From 43-108 sp001915545 (GTDB taxonomy: Bacteria; Bacteroidota; Bacteroidia; Bacteroidales; Bacteroidaceae), in NCBI GenBank assembly GCA_902491215.1, contig CABUGV010000009.1:40618-104617 (forward strand): a DNA stretch of 64,000 bases, written 5' to 3'. The translations under genes and the position numbers were made by a program. The notes under the pieces are model-generated. The model was not told the origin of the DNA. It did not search any database and saw only the letters and a list, made by a program, of their open reading frames with translations. This document shows, piece after piece, positions 26,382 to 36,120 of this stretch (positions within the stretch are counted from its first letter, which is position 1; each line of letters opens with the position of its first letter).

Positions 26382-27632
26382 ATGCAAATGGACAATTATA
26401 AGAAACCAATCAACAATCCCATTATGACTTTATTTTCCAAAAGATTCAACTACAAGAAACGTACGAGAATTATTGGATTGTCTGCCGTATTGATACTTGC
26501 AATAGGCGGTGCAATCGTGTGGATAAACTCAGGCAAGAAGAAGCCTGCAGATGCTCCGGCTGTCTGTGTAATGCCGGCCGGCGTGCAGAACGTGGAGATA
26601 TACGGCGAATATGTCGGCAGAATCAGAGCACAGCAGTTTGTCGAAGTGCGTGCGCGTGTGGAAGGTTTCCTTGAAAACATGCTTTTCGAGGAGGGTACGC
26701 ATGTAGAGAAGGGACAGGTTCTGTTCGTGATCGACCCGCGTGTATATAAAGCCCGTGCAGAAAAGGCAAGGGCACAGCTCCATAAGGACGAGGCTCAGGC
26801 AAAAAAGGCCGAACGCGACCTTGAAAGAATACGTCCGCTTTACGAACAGAACGCAGCCAGCCGTCTTGACCTCGACAATGCTGTTGCGGCATACGAAACT
26901 GCCAAGGCCAGCGTGAACATGAGCAAGGCTGATGTCGATCAGGCGGAGCAGGAATTGAGCTACACGATTGTGCGTTCGCCAATCTCCGGTCAGATAAGCG
27001 AGAGACATGTGGACCTGGGTACGATTGTCGGCACAGAAGGAAAGTCGCTCCTTGCCACCATCGTGAAGAGCGATACTGTTCTGGTAGATTTCAGCATGAC
27101 AGCTCTCGACTATCTCAAGAGCAAGGAAAGAAATGTCATAATCGGCCAGAGGGATTCAACCCGTTCATGGCAACCGACTGTAAGCATCACTCTGCCTGAC
27201 AACTCGGTTTATCCATATCGCGGTGCCGTGGATTTCGCAGAGCCTCAGGTTGACCCACGTACAGGTACATTCTCCGTACGTGCAGAAATGCCTAATCCGG
27301 GCCACGACCTCCTGCCTGGACAATTCACAAAGGTAAAGGTGCTTCTTGATGTGCGCGAACACGCCACGGTTGTTCCTCAGAAGGCCCTTACAATAGAAAA
27401 GGGAGGTGCATACATCTTCGTTATGCGCAAGGACTCTACTGTTGAAAGACGCTTCATTGAACTCGGTCCTGAATTCGGCAACAATGTTGTAGTGGAACGC
27501 GGACTTGCTCCGAAAGAAATGATTGTCACAGAAGGTTTCCACAAGCTTATGCCGGGAATGAAGGTCAATGCCATGCCTGAAACAGGAAGAAAGAACAACA
27601 AGGAAGCCAACAACAGCACAAACAAGAAATAA
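26382..27632 (+). CDS. RND efflux periplasmic adaptor (AcrA/MexA family)
   Basis: 416 aa. An N-terminal membrane anchor (GLSAVLILAIGGAIVW) is followed by the lipoyl half-motifs (EVRARVEGFLENMLFEEGTHVEKGQ ... LSYTIVRSPISGQISERHVDLG) flanking an alpha-hairpin coiled coil (ARAQLHKDEAQAKKAERDLER). A beta-barrel and membrane-proximal domain end the protein. There is no lipobox Cys, so anchoring is by the helix. ATG at 26424 is a good alternative start. It links the inner-membrane pump and outer-membrane channel encoded by the next two genes; 12 bp to the pump gene. Confidence 0.9.
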   Translation: MQMDNYKKPINNPIMTLFSKRFNYKKRTRIIGLSAVLILAIGGAIVWINSGKKKPADAPAVCVMPAGVQNVEIYGEYVGRIRAQQFVEVRARVEGFLENMLFEEGTHVEKGQVLFVIDPRVYKARAEKARAQLHKDEAQAKKAERDLERIRPLYEQNAASRLDLDNAVAAYETAKASVNMSKADVDQAEQELSYTIVRSPISGQISERHVDLGTIVGTEGKSLLATIVKSDTVLVDFSMTALDYLKSKERNVIIGQRDSTRSWQPTVSITLPDNSVYPYRGAVDFAEPQVDPRTGTFSVRAEMPNPGHDLLPGQFTKVKVLLDVREHATVVPQKALTIEKGGAYIFVMRKDSTVERRFIELGPEFGNNVVVERGLAPKEMIVTEGFHKLMPGMKVNAMPETGRKNNKEANNSTNKK

Positions 27633-27644
27633 CCCGAAACGCCG

Positions 27645-30600
27645 ATGAAAGTAACATATTTCATTGACAGACCGATATTCTCGGCTGTCATATCAATACT
27701 TATAGTAATCGTAGGTGTCATCGGGCTCATGATGCTGCCTATCGACCAGTATCCGCAGATAACTCCGCCGGTAGTGAAAATCAGCGCATCCTATCCAGGT
27801 GCAAGTGCACTGACCGTATCGCAGGCTGTGGCAACTCCTATCGAACAGGAACTCAACGGTACGCCGGGAATGCTCTATATGGAATCGAACAGTTCCAATT
27901 CAGGAGGATTTTCTGCGACAGTGACGTTCGACATCACAGCTGATGCCGACCTTGCGGCTGTAGAGATTCAGAACAGAATAAAGTTGGCAGAATCTCGTCT
28001 GCCGGCCGAAGTAATACAGAATGGTATTTCGGTGGAAAAGCAGGCTCCAAGTCAGCTGATGACACTGTGCATCACATCGGACGACCCTAAGTTTGATGAG
28101 ATATACCTAAGCAACTTTGCTACAATCAACGTGGTCGATGTGCTCAGGCGTATTCCTGGAGTAGGACGTGTTTCGAACATCGGAAGCCGATACTATGCCA
28201 TGCAGATATGGGTGCAGCCTGACAAGCTGGCCAATTTCGGCTTGACGGTGCAGGATGTACAGAATGCTCTGAAAGACCAGAACCGTGAGTCGGCCGCAGG
28301 TGTACTGGGACAGCAGCCTGTAAGCGGACTCGACATTACTATACCAATCTCAACCAAAGGCCGTCTCAACTCAGTCTCACAGTTTGAGGAAATTGTGCTT
28401 CGCGCCGATGCCGACGGTTCACTCATCAGACTCCGCGATGTGGCACGCATCTCTCTCGAGGCACAATCCTACAACACCGAGAGCGGTATAAACGGCGGAA
28501 ACGCGGCTGTGCTCGGCATATATATGCTTCCCGGAGCCAACGCAATGGAAGTAGGACAGAAGGTTAAGGAAACAATGGAAGAAATCAGCAAGAACTTTCC
28601 TGACGGCCTTTCCTATGAAGTGCCTTTCGACATGACAACATATATTTCGGAATCCATACACGAAGTATATAAGACTCTTTTCGAAGCGCTGATTCTCGTC
28701 ATAGCTGTAGTATTCCTTTCGCTCCAGAGCTGGCGCGCAACAGTTATACCTGTTGTTGCTGTACCTATATCTCTCATCGGAACGTTCGGAATAATGCTTA
28801 TCTTCGGATTCTCGCTAAACATGCTTACGCTGCTCGGACTCATCCTTGCAATCGGTATTGTGGTGGATGACGCCATCGTGGTAGTAGAAAATGTGGAGCG
28901 CATCATGGAAGAAGAAAAACTGAATGCCTACGAAGCGACAAAGAAAGCAATGGAGAATCTGGCAGGCGCCCTCATAGCGACGTCTCTCGTATTGGCGGCC
29001 GTATTTGTACCGGTAAGCTTCCTTCCAGGCATAACAGGACAGCTCTATCGCCAATTCACCGTTACGATTGTTGTATCGGTACTGATTTCAACTGTCGTGG
29101 CACTGACCTTAAGCCCTGTGATGTGCTCACTCATACTTAAGCCGTCAGATCCGAACAAACCTAAAAATTTCATATTCAGAAAAATCAACAGCTGGCTTGC
29201 TGTAGGCAATGACAAATACATATCTGTCATAAAGACCTTCATGTGCCACACCAAAAGAATGCTCATCGGTTTCCTCGTGGTGCTGGGTCTTATACTGATA
29301 TTCAACAAGCTGGTTCCAACAAGTTTCCTTCCGACCGAAGATCAGGGATATTTCAAGGTAGAACTTGAATTGCCGGAAGGTGCAACACTGGAGCGTACAC
29401 GCAAGGTTACTGACAGAGCCATAGAGTATCTGATGAAGAACCCTTATATCGAGTATGTGCAGAATGTGACAGGAAGCAGCCCTAGAGTAGGAACCAGTCA
29501 GGCAAGAAGCGAACTGACCGTCATTCTAAAGCCGTGGAAAGAGCGTGACAACACGACCATAAACGAGATTATGGCCGATGTAAAAAAACATCTCGACGAA
29601 TACCCTGAGTGCAAGACATATCTGTCAACACCGCCTGTAATCCCTGGATTGGGTTCTTCCGGTGGATTTGAAATGCAGTTGGAGGCAAGAGGAGATGCAA
29701 CATTCGAAAGCCTCAAGCAGGCTACGGACACACTTATGCACTACGCATCTATGAGAAAAGAGGTAACAGGACTGTCGTCTTCGCTGCAGGCCGAAATACC
29801 GCAGCTTTACTTCGATGTTGACCGCGACAAGGTGAAACTTTCGGGAGTTCCGATGGCCGACGTATTCTCAACGATGAAGGCTTATACAGGTTCAGTGTAT
29901 GTCAACGACTTCAACATGTTCAACAGAATATACCGTGTATACATACAGGCAGAATCAGTATACAGACAGCATGCCGACAACATAAACCTCTTCTTCGTCA
30001 AAGGAAGCAACGGTTCGATGATTCCGCTCACATCACTCGGTACAGCTTCATACACTACTGGTCCTGGAAGCATAAAGCGATTCAACATGTTCAACACAGC
30101 CGTAATACGTGGCGATGCAGGCGACGGATACAGTTCCGGACAGGCCATGGAGGCAATGGAAGAAATTGTGCGGGAACATTTGCCGGACAATATAGGCTTG
30201 GAATGGAGCGGTCTTTCATATCAGGAAAAGCAGGCCGGAGGACAGACGGGAACAGTAATATTCCTGGTATTCCTGTTTGTATTCCTGTTCCTTGCGGCGC
30301 TTTATGAAAGCTGGCTTGTTCCAATGGCCGTACTGCTGTCAGTACCTGTTGCGGCACTCGGAGCATACATAGGAATAGCAATATGCGGACTTGAAAATGA
30401 CGTCTATTTCCAGATTGGACTTGTAATGCTTGTAGGTCTTGCCGCAAAGAATGCCATACTTATTGTGGAATTTGCAAAAGATGAAGTGGACAAGGGCGGA
30501 GACCTTACTACAGCTGCAATAAATGCCTCACGTCTGCGATTCAGACCAATCCTTATGACTTCACTGGCATTTATACTCGGAATGGTTCCAATGGTTACAG

Positions 30601-30785
30601 CCAGCGGTCCTGGCTCGGCAAGCCGTCAGGCAATAGGTACTGGAGTATTCTTCGGTATGCTTGCAGCTGTAACAATCGGAATGATGATGGTTCCATTCTT
30701 CTTCGTACTGATTTACAAATTCAAGTCAAAGATGAAATTTAAACGCTTTAATCTGCAGATACATGGAAAAAAGATTAAGATATAA
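27645..30785 (+). CDS. RND multidrug efflux pump, inner-membrane subunit (AcrB/HAE1 family)
   Basis: 1046 aa, the family's normal length, 12 membrane segments and two large periplasmic loops. The start FIDRPIFSAVISILIVIVG is typical. The proton-relay pair is present in TM4 (GIVVDDAIVVVENVER, Asp 408 and 409), and the Lys of TM10 in GLAAKNAILIVEFAKDE. Substrates of this drug/proton antiporter class include antibiotics, bile acids and detergents. The gene is complete and overlaps the channel gene by 23 bp, so the trio is one operon. Confidence 0.93.
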   Translation: MKVTYFIDRPIFSAVISILIVIVGVIGLMMLPIDQYPQITPPVVKISASYPGASALTVSQAVATPIEQELNGTPGMLYMESNSSNSGGFSATVTFDITADADLAAVEIQNRIKLAESRLPAEVIQNGISVEKQAPSQLMTLCITSDDPKFDEIYLSNFATINVVDVLRRIPGVGRVSNIGSRYYAMQIWVQPDKLANFGLTVQDVQNALKDQNRESAAGVLGQQPVSGLDITIPISTKGRLNSVSQFEEIVLRADADGSLIRLRDVARISLEAQSYNTESGINGGNAAVLGIYMLPGANAMEVGQKVKETMEEISKNFPDGLSYEVPFDMTTYISESIHEVYKTLFEALILVIAVVFLSLQSWRATVIPVVAVPISLIGTFGIMLIFGFSLNMLTLLGLILAIGIVVDDAIVVVENVERIMEEEKLNAYEATKKAMENLAGALIATSLVLAAVFVPVSFLPGITGQLYRQFTVTIVVSVLISTVVALTLSPVMCSLILKPSDPNKPKNFIFRKINSWLAVGNDKYISVIKTFMCHTKRMLIGFLVVLGLILIFNKLVPTSFLPTEDQGYFKVELELPEGATLERTRKVTDRAIEYLMKNPYIEYVQNVTGSSPRVGTSQARSELTVILKPWKERDNTTINEIMADVKKHLDEYPECKTYLSTPPVIPGLGSSGGFEMQLEARGDATFESLKQATDTLMHYASMRKEVTGLSSSLQAEIPQLYFDVDRDKVKLSGVPMADVFSTMKAYTGSVYVNDFNMFNRIYRVYIQAESVYRQHADNINLFFVKGSNGSMIPLTSLGTASYTTGPGSIKRFNMFNTAVIRGDAGDGYSSGQAMEAMEEIVREHLPDNIGLEWSGLSYQEKQAGGQTGTVIFLVFLFVFLFLAALYESWLVPMAVLLSVPVAALGAYIGIAICGLENDVYFQIGLVMLVGLAAKNAILIVEFAKDEVDKGGDLTTAAINASRLRFRPILMTSLAFILGMVPMVTASGPGSASRQAIGTGVFFGMLAAVTIGMMMVPFFFVLIYKFKSKMKFKRFNLQIHGKKIKI

Positions 30786-32157
30786 ATATGCATCAGCCTT
30801 TATGCTGGCATTCGCATTAATCATGTCTTCATGCCAGCTGGGCAGGCAATATGAAAGACCGGAATTGAATCTGCCGGATAAGCTGACCAAACAGGGCACT
30901 ACGGCAGATACAACATCTGTTGCCGACATGGAGTGGTGGACCATTTACAATGATACGGCACTGCAGGAACTGATTACAAAGGCACTGGTATACAATAAGG
31001 ATCTGGCTATGGCGACATCAAGAATGAAAGAACTTGCCGCCATGAAAAGAATAGATTTCGCCAAATTGTTTCCGGAAGTAAATGCCAGCTTCTACAATGA
31101 AAGAGAAGAAACGAACTATGGAGGCGACAACAGAAAAGCTGACTATGAACACAGCCTGATGGCTAAAATTTCATGGGAACTGGACTTATGGGGAAATCTG
31201 AGATGGGCTAAAGACAAGAGTACAGCACAGTTCCTTGCATCGGTGGAGAACCAGAGGGCTGTTAAAATGTCGCTTGTATCGGAAGTGGCACAGGCATACT
31301 TCGAACTTGTGGCGCTCGACAACGAACTTTCAATCGTAAAACAGACTCTTGGCGCAAGAAAAGAGTCTGTCCGTCTTGCCGAAATAAGATTCAAGGGAGG
31401 TCTTACATCCGAAATAGTGTACCAGCAGGCGCAAGTGGAACTTGCTAAAGCAGAAACGATGGTGCCGGAACTTGAGAGAAAGATAGACCTTAAAGAAAGC
31501 GAGATATCGCTGCTTGCAGGTGGTTTTCCGAGCCATATAAACAGAGGCATACAACCAGAAAACGTAAACCTGCCGGATACACTTCCTGTGGGATTGCCAT
31601 CTTCTCTCATGGAACGACGTCCGGACATCAGAAAAGCCGAGCAGGAACTCATAGCGGCAAATGCAGCCATAGGTGTTGCATACACCAATCTGTTTCCTCG
31701 AATAAGTCTGACAGCCAATCTCGGTGCGGAAAGCGATGTATTCTCGGAACTGCTTAAATCGCCCTACACGTTTATTTCAGGAAGCGTTTTAACGCCAATT
31801 TTCGGAATGGGCAAAAAAAGAGCAGAACTGAAAGCCAAGCACGAAGCATACGAAGAAGCTAAAGCATCGTACGAGAAAACTGTTCTTACAGCATTTAAGG
31901 AGGTTCACAATGCCATCGTCAATTTCAACAAGATAAAAGAGATATATGAGTCAAGAAGACTTCTGGCCGAATCATCTAAAACAACTGTTGAATTGGCACA
32001 GCTTCAGTATATCAACGGTGTGATTGGTTATCTCGACCTTCTTGACGCACAGCGAAATTATCTTGATGCTCAGATTTCATTAAGCAATTCGGCACGTGAC
32101 AAGAGACTGGCGATGGTCAATCTCTATAAGGCACTCGGAGGAGGATGGCAGTATTGA
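30763..32157 (+). CDS. Outer-membrane efflux channel lipoprotein (TolC/NodT family)
   Basis: 464 aa. A lipoprotein signal peptide ends at SSCQ (Cys about residue 21), then the usual ERPELNLPD start of NodT-type channels. Two outer-membrane efflux repeats (e.g. VSEVAQAYFELVALDNELSIV and FKEVHNAIVNFNKIKEIYESR) give the coiled helices of the tunnel. GLPSSLMERRPDIRKAEQEL is the family's conserved linker. It completes the tripartite pump with the two preceding genes and begins inside the pump gene's last codons, suggesting translational coupling. Confidence 0.92.
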   Translation: MEKRLRYKYASAFMLAFALIMSSCQLGRQYERPELNLPDKLTKQGTTADTTSVADMEWWTIYNDTALQELITKALVYNKDLAMATSRMKELAAMKRIDFAKLFPEVNASFYNEREETNYGGDNRKADYEHSLMAKISWELDLWGNLRWAKDKSTAQFLASVENQRAVKMSLVSEVAQAYFELVALDNELSIVKQTLGARKESVRLAEIRFKGGLTSEIVYQQAQVELAKAETMVPELERKIDLKESEISLLAGGFPSHINRGIQPENVNLPDTLPVGLPSSLMERRPDIRKAEQELIAANAAIGVAYTNLFPRISLTANLGAESDVFSELLKSPYTFISGSVLTPIFGMGKKRAELKAKHEAYEEAKASYEKTVLTAFKEVHNAIVNFNKIKEIYESRRLLAESSKTTVELAQLQYINGVIGYLDLLDAQRNYLDAQISLSNSARDKRLAMVNLYKALGGGWQY

Positions 32158-32227
32158 AATAATTTGCCGAAAAGAAGAAATTGGGCAATAGCACACTTGT
32201 GTTGTTCGATAAATTATATTTAATTTG

Positions 32228-32270
32228 CGCCATCAGCCGGCTATGATTTAAAGGCTGATGGCGTTATTTT
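32228..32270 (+). terminator. Terminator of the RND operon
   Basis: CGCCATCAGCC (32228-32238) and GGCTGATGGCG (32253-32263), perfect 11-bp stem, then TTATTTTTATATA. An ATG at 32258 lies inside the stem, which argues against that start for the next gene. Confidence 0.85.
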
Positions 32271-32311
32271 TATATATAGGATTTATCATTAAAACATTAT
32301 TACATTTAGCC

Positions 32312-32734
32312 ATGAAGCGATTTTTTTCAATGCTTGCAGTGCTGACATTTGCTTTCGCAAGCATGTACGGACAGGAATCTGCCACTAATGCATACAAAGG
32401 GAAATTCATGAACAAAGATCTTAGAATTCAGGCCAACATAGATTTCTACAAACAAAGCATACCAGTACCTGGATTCGAGCTGGATTCATGTTATGGATTT
32501 GTGCAAGGACGCATAAATGGAGTATGGATAATTCTCAAAGTAAAAGACGTAGGGAAAAAGAAGGCGGTAGTAAGAGCTGCTTCTGAAAACGGTTCTGAAG
32601 CCGTAGATCTCGAATTCAGCATTACAGAAGACGGATTAAGCATGCGTCAGATTGATGATGTCTGCATAAAAGGCATTGAAGGACGCAAATATGTAAAACT
32701 GCCTAAAGATTTGGAACTTAAAAGACAAGAATAA
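32312..32734 (+). CDS. Small secreted protein of unknown function
   Basis: 140 aa from ATG 32312, which begins a signal peptide (MKRFFSMLAVLTFAFASMYGQ). The mature part has alternating beta-like stretches (GRINGVWIILKVKDVGKKKAVVR, VDLEFSITEDGLSMRQID) and could be a small beta-barrel or lipocalin-like fold, but no family is recognised. The earlier ATG at 32258 is rejected because it lies in the terminator. It shares a bidirectional terminator with the lipoprotein on the other strand. Confidence 0.65.
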   Translation: MKRFFSMLAVLTFAFASMYGQESATNAYKGKFMNKDLRIQANIDFYKQSIPVPGFELDSCYGFVQGRINGVWIILKVKDVGKKKAVVRAASENGSEAVDLEFSITEDGLSMRQIDDVCIKGIEGRKYVKLPKDLELKRQE

Positions 32735-32790
32735 AAAAAACAGCTTGGAACAGGAAAGTATGAATGTCCATTTGTTCCAAGCTGTTTTTT
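32735..32790. terminator. Bidirectional terminator
   Basis: CAGCTTGGAACA (32741-32752) pairs perfectly with TGTTCCAAGCTG (32773-32784). A run of A precedes and a run of T follows, so it can stop transcripts from both sides of this convergent pair. Confidence 0.88.
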
Positions 32791-32794
32791 CATA

Positions 32795-33640
32795 TTATTT
32801 GCGTTCCAAATTATTTTCAACTTTTGCACTGCCGTAACTTCTCACACTGCCGTGTTTCGAACGACCTTCAAGAATATGATGTCCAGAGCCTGATGCAGCC
32901 ATTTCCAGATTCATGCAGTCGAAAGAGAAAAGACCGTTTCCAGAGGACGTTGCCACTATATTGACATTTTCGGCTTTTGCGGATTCTATTTCCATGTCGC
33001 CGGAGCTTGTCATGCCAATGGTTACTATCGAATCGGACATCAATCCTCCGACCTTAAGGTCACCGCTTCCGTTTGAAAGAAGGTCTATTGAAGAAGCCTT
33101 TATGTACCCAAATTCAGCATCACCACTGCCTGTGGATTGATAGTTGAATTTTTTGCACATAAGCGAATCAAAACTCATATCTCCGCTTCCTATTACACCT
33201 GTATGAAAATCATTTGCTGAAATAGGACCTTCAGCCTTAAAGGACCCCGAACCACATACAGAAACAATACGCATTACAGGACTTGTAACATAAACTGTTA
33301 CTTCAGGACTCTCTGCGAACAGCTTGACATCTTCTTGATCTTCGCCTTTCAGATTTATTGTCAAAGTTCCAGACTCTACAGATGTTACAACAAGAGGCGC
33401 ATATATGGAATCGCATTCAACGACTATGCTGTAATGTTCATCCTGACGATAGACTACATCAGTACTGCCCAAAATAGTTATCTGCTCAAAATTCCCAGAA
33501 TACGGGCGTTCCTGTTTTATGACAACTTTTCTTTCTGAATCAATATTCTCAGATGTTTGTTTGCCATCACTTGTTCCTTGACATGAAACAAATGCAAAAG
33601 CCGCACAGGCAACTGCTGTATACAAAATGTATTTTTTCAT
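32795..33640 (-). CDS. DUF2807 (head GIN domain) lipoprotein
   Basis: 281 aa from ATG at 33640 (MKKYILYTAVACAAFAFVSCQG), a lipoprotein signal peptide with lipobox FVSC. The remainder is a repetitive beta-solenoid-like domain with regular Gly-Ser-Gly turns (CGSGSFKAEG, VIGSGDMSFDS, STGSGDAEFG, SNGSGDLKVG, TSSGDMEIE, ASGSGHHILEG). This is the DUF2807 pattern, annotated as putative auto-transporter adhesin head or cell-surface lipoprotein in Bacteroidetes. Function is not established. A TATTTTTG -7 element on the minus strand (33695-33688) gives a leader of about 40 nt and supports this start over 33676. Confidence 0.8.
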   Translation of the reverse strand: MKKYILYTAVACAAFAFVSCQGTSDGKQTSENIDSERKVVIKQERPYSGNFEQITILGSTDVVYRQDEHYSIVVECDSIYAPLVVTSVESGTLTINLKGEDQEDVKLFAESPEVTVYVTSPVMRIVSVCGSGSFKAEGPISANDFHTGVIGSGDMSFDSLMCKKFNYQSTGSGDAEFGYIKASSIDLLSNGSGDLKVGGLMSDSIVTIGMTSSGDMEIESAKAENVNIVATSSGNGLFSFDCMNLEMAASGSGHHILEGRSKHGSVRSYGSAKVENNLERK

Positions 33641-33687
33641 GTATGAAATTATATTTAAGTCAATATTCATATACAAATCCGATTGTG

Positions 33688-33695
33688 CAAAAATA
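33688..33695 (-). promoter_or_regulatory. -7 element of the DUF2807 lipoprotein gene
   Basis: TATTTTTG on the minus strand, exact match to TAnnTTTG, about 48 nt upstream of the ATG at 33640. Confidence 0.5.
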
Positions 33696-33814
33696 AATCT
33701 TTATTTACAAGTATACAGCATTGATGTACAAAATTCAGACTTTTTACCATAGTTCGGCAGGTTTGCAAGCTATCATTTGAACAGGCAGGCATAAGAAAAT
33801 CCATAAATTATTTA

Positions 33815-33822
33815 TATATTTG
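33815..33822 (+). promoter_or_regulatory. -7 element of slyD
   Basis: TATATTTG, exact match to TAnnTTTG, about 42 nt upstream of the ATG at 33864. No convincing -33 TTTG at the usual distance. Confidence 0.5.
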
Positions 33823-33863
33823 CATTCAAATAAAACATAAAAAATTCAAGGATAAATTTCATT

Positions 33864-34463
33864 ATGGCAGCAAAAAACAATTACATAACAGTTGCATACA
33901 AACTTTATGTGGCAGATGAAGAGAGCGGAGTTGAAGACGTAATTGAAGAGGCTACAACTGAACATCCGTTTCAGTTCATTAGCAATATGGGCACAGCACT
34001 TGACTCATTTGAGAAGGTGATAGACCCGCTGTCTAAAGGCGACAAATTCGACTTCACAATACCAGCAAAAGATGCTTACGGCGAATTCAGAGATGAACTT
34101 ATGATTGATGTTCCAAAGAACGTTTTCGAAATCAACGGACGTTTCGACAAAGAAAATATCTTTGAAGGCAACGTAATACCTTTGGCTAACGAGAACGGTG
34201 AGCGCTTCAATGGAACCGTTATTGAAATAAAAGAAAACTCAGTAACTATAGACCTCAATCACCCGAGAGCCGGACAGGATCTTCATTTTGTAGGCGAAGT
34301 AGTAGAGCACAGAGAGGCAACCAACGATGAGATTACCGGAATGCTCAATATGCTCAGCGGTGAAGGATGCGGTTGCGGATGCGGCGATTGCGGAGGTGAC
34401 TGCGGTGGAGGTTGCGGCGGACATCATCACGACCACGACTGCGGATGCGGACACTGCCACTGA
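33864..34463 (+). CDS. slyD: FKBP-type peptidyl-prolyl isomerase SlyD with metal-binding tail
   Basis: 199 aa, cytosolic. The FKBP half has VAYKLYVADEESG, PFQFISNMGTALDSFEKVIDPLSKGDKF, with the insert-in-flap domain (DVPKNVFEI) between residues ~75 and 125, then VTIDLNHPRAGQDLHFVGEV. The last ~35 residues are almost only Cys, Gly, His and Asp (CGCGCGDCGGDCGG and a HHHDHD stretch), as in E. coli SlyD, which binds nickel and zinc. Role: prolyl isomerase/chaperone with possible metal delivery. Monocistronic from the promoter at 33815. Confidence 0.92.
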   Translation: MAAKNNYITVAYKLYVADEESGVEDVIEEATTEHPFQFISNMGTALDSFEKVIDPLSKGDKFDFTIPAKDAYGEFRDELMIDVPKNVFEINGRFDKENIFEGNVIPLANENGERFNGTVIEIKENSVTIDLNHPRAGQDLHFVGEVVEHREATNDEITGMLNMLSGEGCGCGCGDCGGDCGGGCGGHHHDHDCGCGHCH

Positions 34464-34491
34464 TTAAAAACTAATATTTTAGAACTTTTAC

Positions 34492-34531
34492 GCGGAGAAC
34501 CATGGAACAGAAGTTTTCCACGGTTCTCCGC
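34492..34531 (+). other. 14-bp stem-loop between slyD and aroC
   Basis: GCGGAGAACCATGG (34492-34505) pairs with CCACGGTTCTCCGC (34518-34531) with one A-C mismatch and a 12-nt loop. No T run follows, so it is not a standard terminator. It contains the upstream ATG at 34502, which would be buried; a role in slyD mRNA ending or aroC translation is possible. Confidence 0.6.
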
Positions 34532-34549
34532 TACTATACGCAATTAAGG

Positions 34550-35629
34550 ATGAGAAATACATTCGGAAACATATTTACACTGACAACTTTCGGTGAAAGT
34601 CATGGTCCTGGAGTAGGAGGGGTTGTTGACGGTTTGCCGGCAGGCATAAAAATCGACACTGATTTCATACAGAAAGAACTTGACAGACGCAAACCCGGCC
34701 AAAGCAGAATCACCACATCTCGAAATGAAGGTGATAAAGTGGAGCTTTTATCTGGAGTTTTCGAAGGAATGTCTACAGGCTGTCCTATTGGTTTTATTGT
34801 AAGAAACAACAATCAGCACTCCAGTGACTACGACAATGTAAAGAACGTATTCCGTCCATCACACGCAGACTTCACATATACAGAAAAATATGGTTTGCGC
34901 GATCATCGCGGAGGAGGGCGCTCCTCAGCAAGAGAAACAATCTCCAGATGCGTCGGAGGAGCATTGGCCAAACTTGCTCTCAAAGAAATGGGCATCAATA
35001 TCACTGCATACACCTCGCAGGTGGGAAATATATGCATTGACGAAGACTACAGCAAATATGACTTTTCTGAAATTGAAAAGAACAACGTAAGATGTCCTGA
35101 TGCGCATAAGGCCGAAGAAATGGAAAAGCTGATTCTTGATGTCAAGGCTGACGGTGACACTATTGGAGGAGTCATCACATGCGTAATTAAAGGATGCCCT
35201 ATCGGTCTAGGCGATCCTGCTTTCGACAAACTGCATGCACGTTTGGCTTATGCAATGATGTCAATCAATGCCGTCAAGGGATTTGAATACGGTATGGGAT
35301 TCAAAGGAACCGAAATGCGAGGTTCGCAGCAGAACGACATTTTCATCAATGACAATGGAAGAATAAGCACTGCAACAAACAACAGCGGTGGAATACAGGG
35401 AGGCATCAGCAACGGACAGGATATATATTTCCGTGTGGCTCTCAAACCTGTTGCAACGCTGCTTCGTCCACAACCTACGGTTGACAAAGAAGGCAATGAA
35501 ACCATTCTTCAAGTGAAAGGACGTCATGACCCATGCGTACTCCCAAGAGCAGTACCAATTGTTGAAGCTATGGCCGCAATGACTGTACTCGACAGCTATC
35601 TTCTCAACAAATGCGTAAAATTGCAGTAA
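34550..35629 (+). CDS. aroC: Chorismate synthase
   Basis: 359 aa. It catalyses the last shikimate-pathway step, EPSP to chorismate, with reduced FMN. Family signatures are clear: FGESHGPGVGGVVDGLPAG at the start, the RDHRGGGRSSARET block (catalytic His and Arg), and GRHDPCVLPRAVPIVEAMAA near the end. The start at 34550 (MRNTFGNIFTLTTFGESHG) is used because it matches the family; the frame from 34502 adds 16 residues and lies in the stem-loop. Cytosolic, near the median length. Confidence 0.95.
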   Translation: MRNTFGNIFTLTTFGESHGPGVGGVVDGLPAGIKIDTDFIQKELDRRKPGQSRITTSRNEGDKVELLSGVFEGMSTGCPIGFIVRNNNQHSSDYDNVKNVFRPSHADFTYTEKYGLRDHRGGGRSSARETISRCVGGALAKLALKEMGINITAYTSQVGNICIDEDYSKYDFSEIEKNNVRCPDAHKAEEMEKLILDVKADGDTIGGVITCVIKGCPIGLGDPAFDKLHARLAYAMMSINAVKGFEYGMGFKGTEMRGSQQNDIFINDNGRISTATNNSGGIQGGISNGQDIYFRVALKPVATLLRPQPTVDKEGNETILQVKGRHDPCVLPRAVPIVEAMAAMTVLDSYLLNKCVKLQ

Positions 35630-35697
35630 ACATCCGTGACCATCATAGGGAAATACATTCCTGAAAAACAGAAAATCAGCATTAAAACAACAATATT

Positions 35698-36120
35698 ATG
35701 TCAGTCAACAAAGTAATATTATTGGGTAATGTCGGTCAAGAGCCGAACGTAAGATATTTGGATACAGGAGTATGTGTTGCTACTCTTTCGCTGGCAACAA
35801 CAGAAAGAGGATACACATTGCAGAACGGCACACAGGTACCTGACAGAACGGAATGGCACAATATCATTCTATGGAACAAACTTGCTGAAACAGTTGAAAA
35901 ATACGTACATAAAGGCGATAAATTGTATATAGAAGGAAAAATCAGAAGCCGCAGCTATGATGACAAGATGGGAGTTCACCGTACTGTAGTTGAAATCATG
36001 GCTGATAATATGGAAATGCTTTCGAGCCGTCAAACAAGTGCACCACAACAGCAGATGCAGCAACCAGCTACAGTGCGTCCGACATTCCAGAAATCCGACA
36101 ACGATGAAATGCCATTCTAA
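35698..36120 (+). CDS. ssb: Single-stranded DNA-binding protein
   Basis: 140 aa. OB-fold with NKVILLGNVGQEPNVRYLDTG, WHNIILWNKLAETVEKYVHKGDKLYIEGKI, then a Gln/Pro-rich linker and the acidic tip DNDEMPF that binds replication and repair partners. It is on the short side, as is usual for Bacteroidetes. Its stop codon overlaps the start of the next gene by one base (TAATG). Confidence 0.95.
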   Translation: MSVNKVILLGNVGQEPNVRYLDTGVCVATLSLATTERGYTLQNGTQVPDRTEWHNIILWNKLAETVEKYVHKGDKLYIEGKIRSRSYDDKMGVHRTVVEIMADNMEMLSSRQTSAPQQQMQQPATVRPTFQKSDNDEMPF

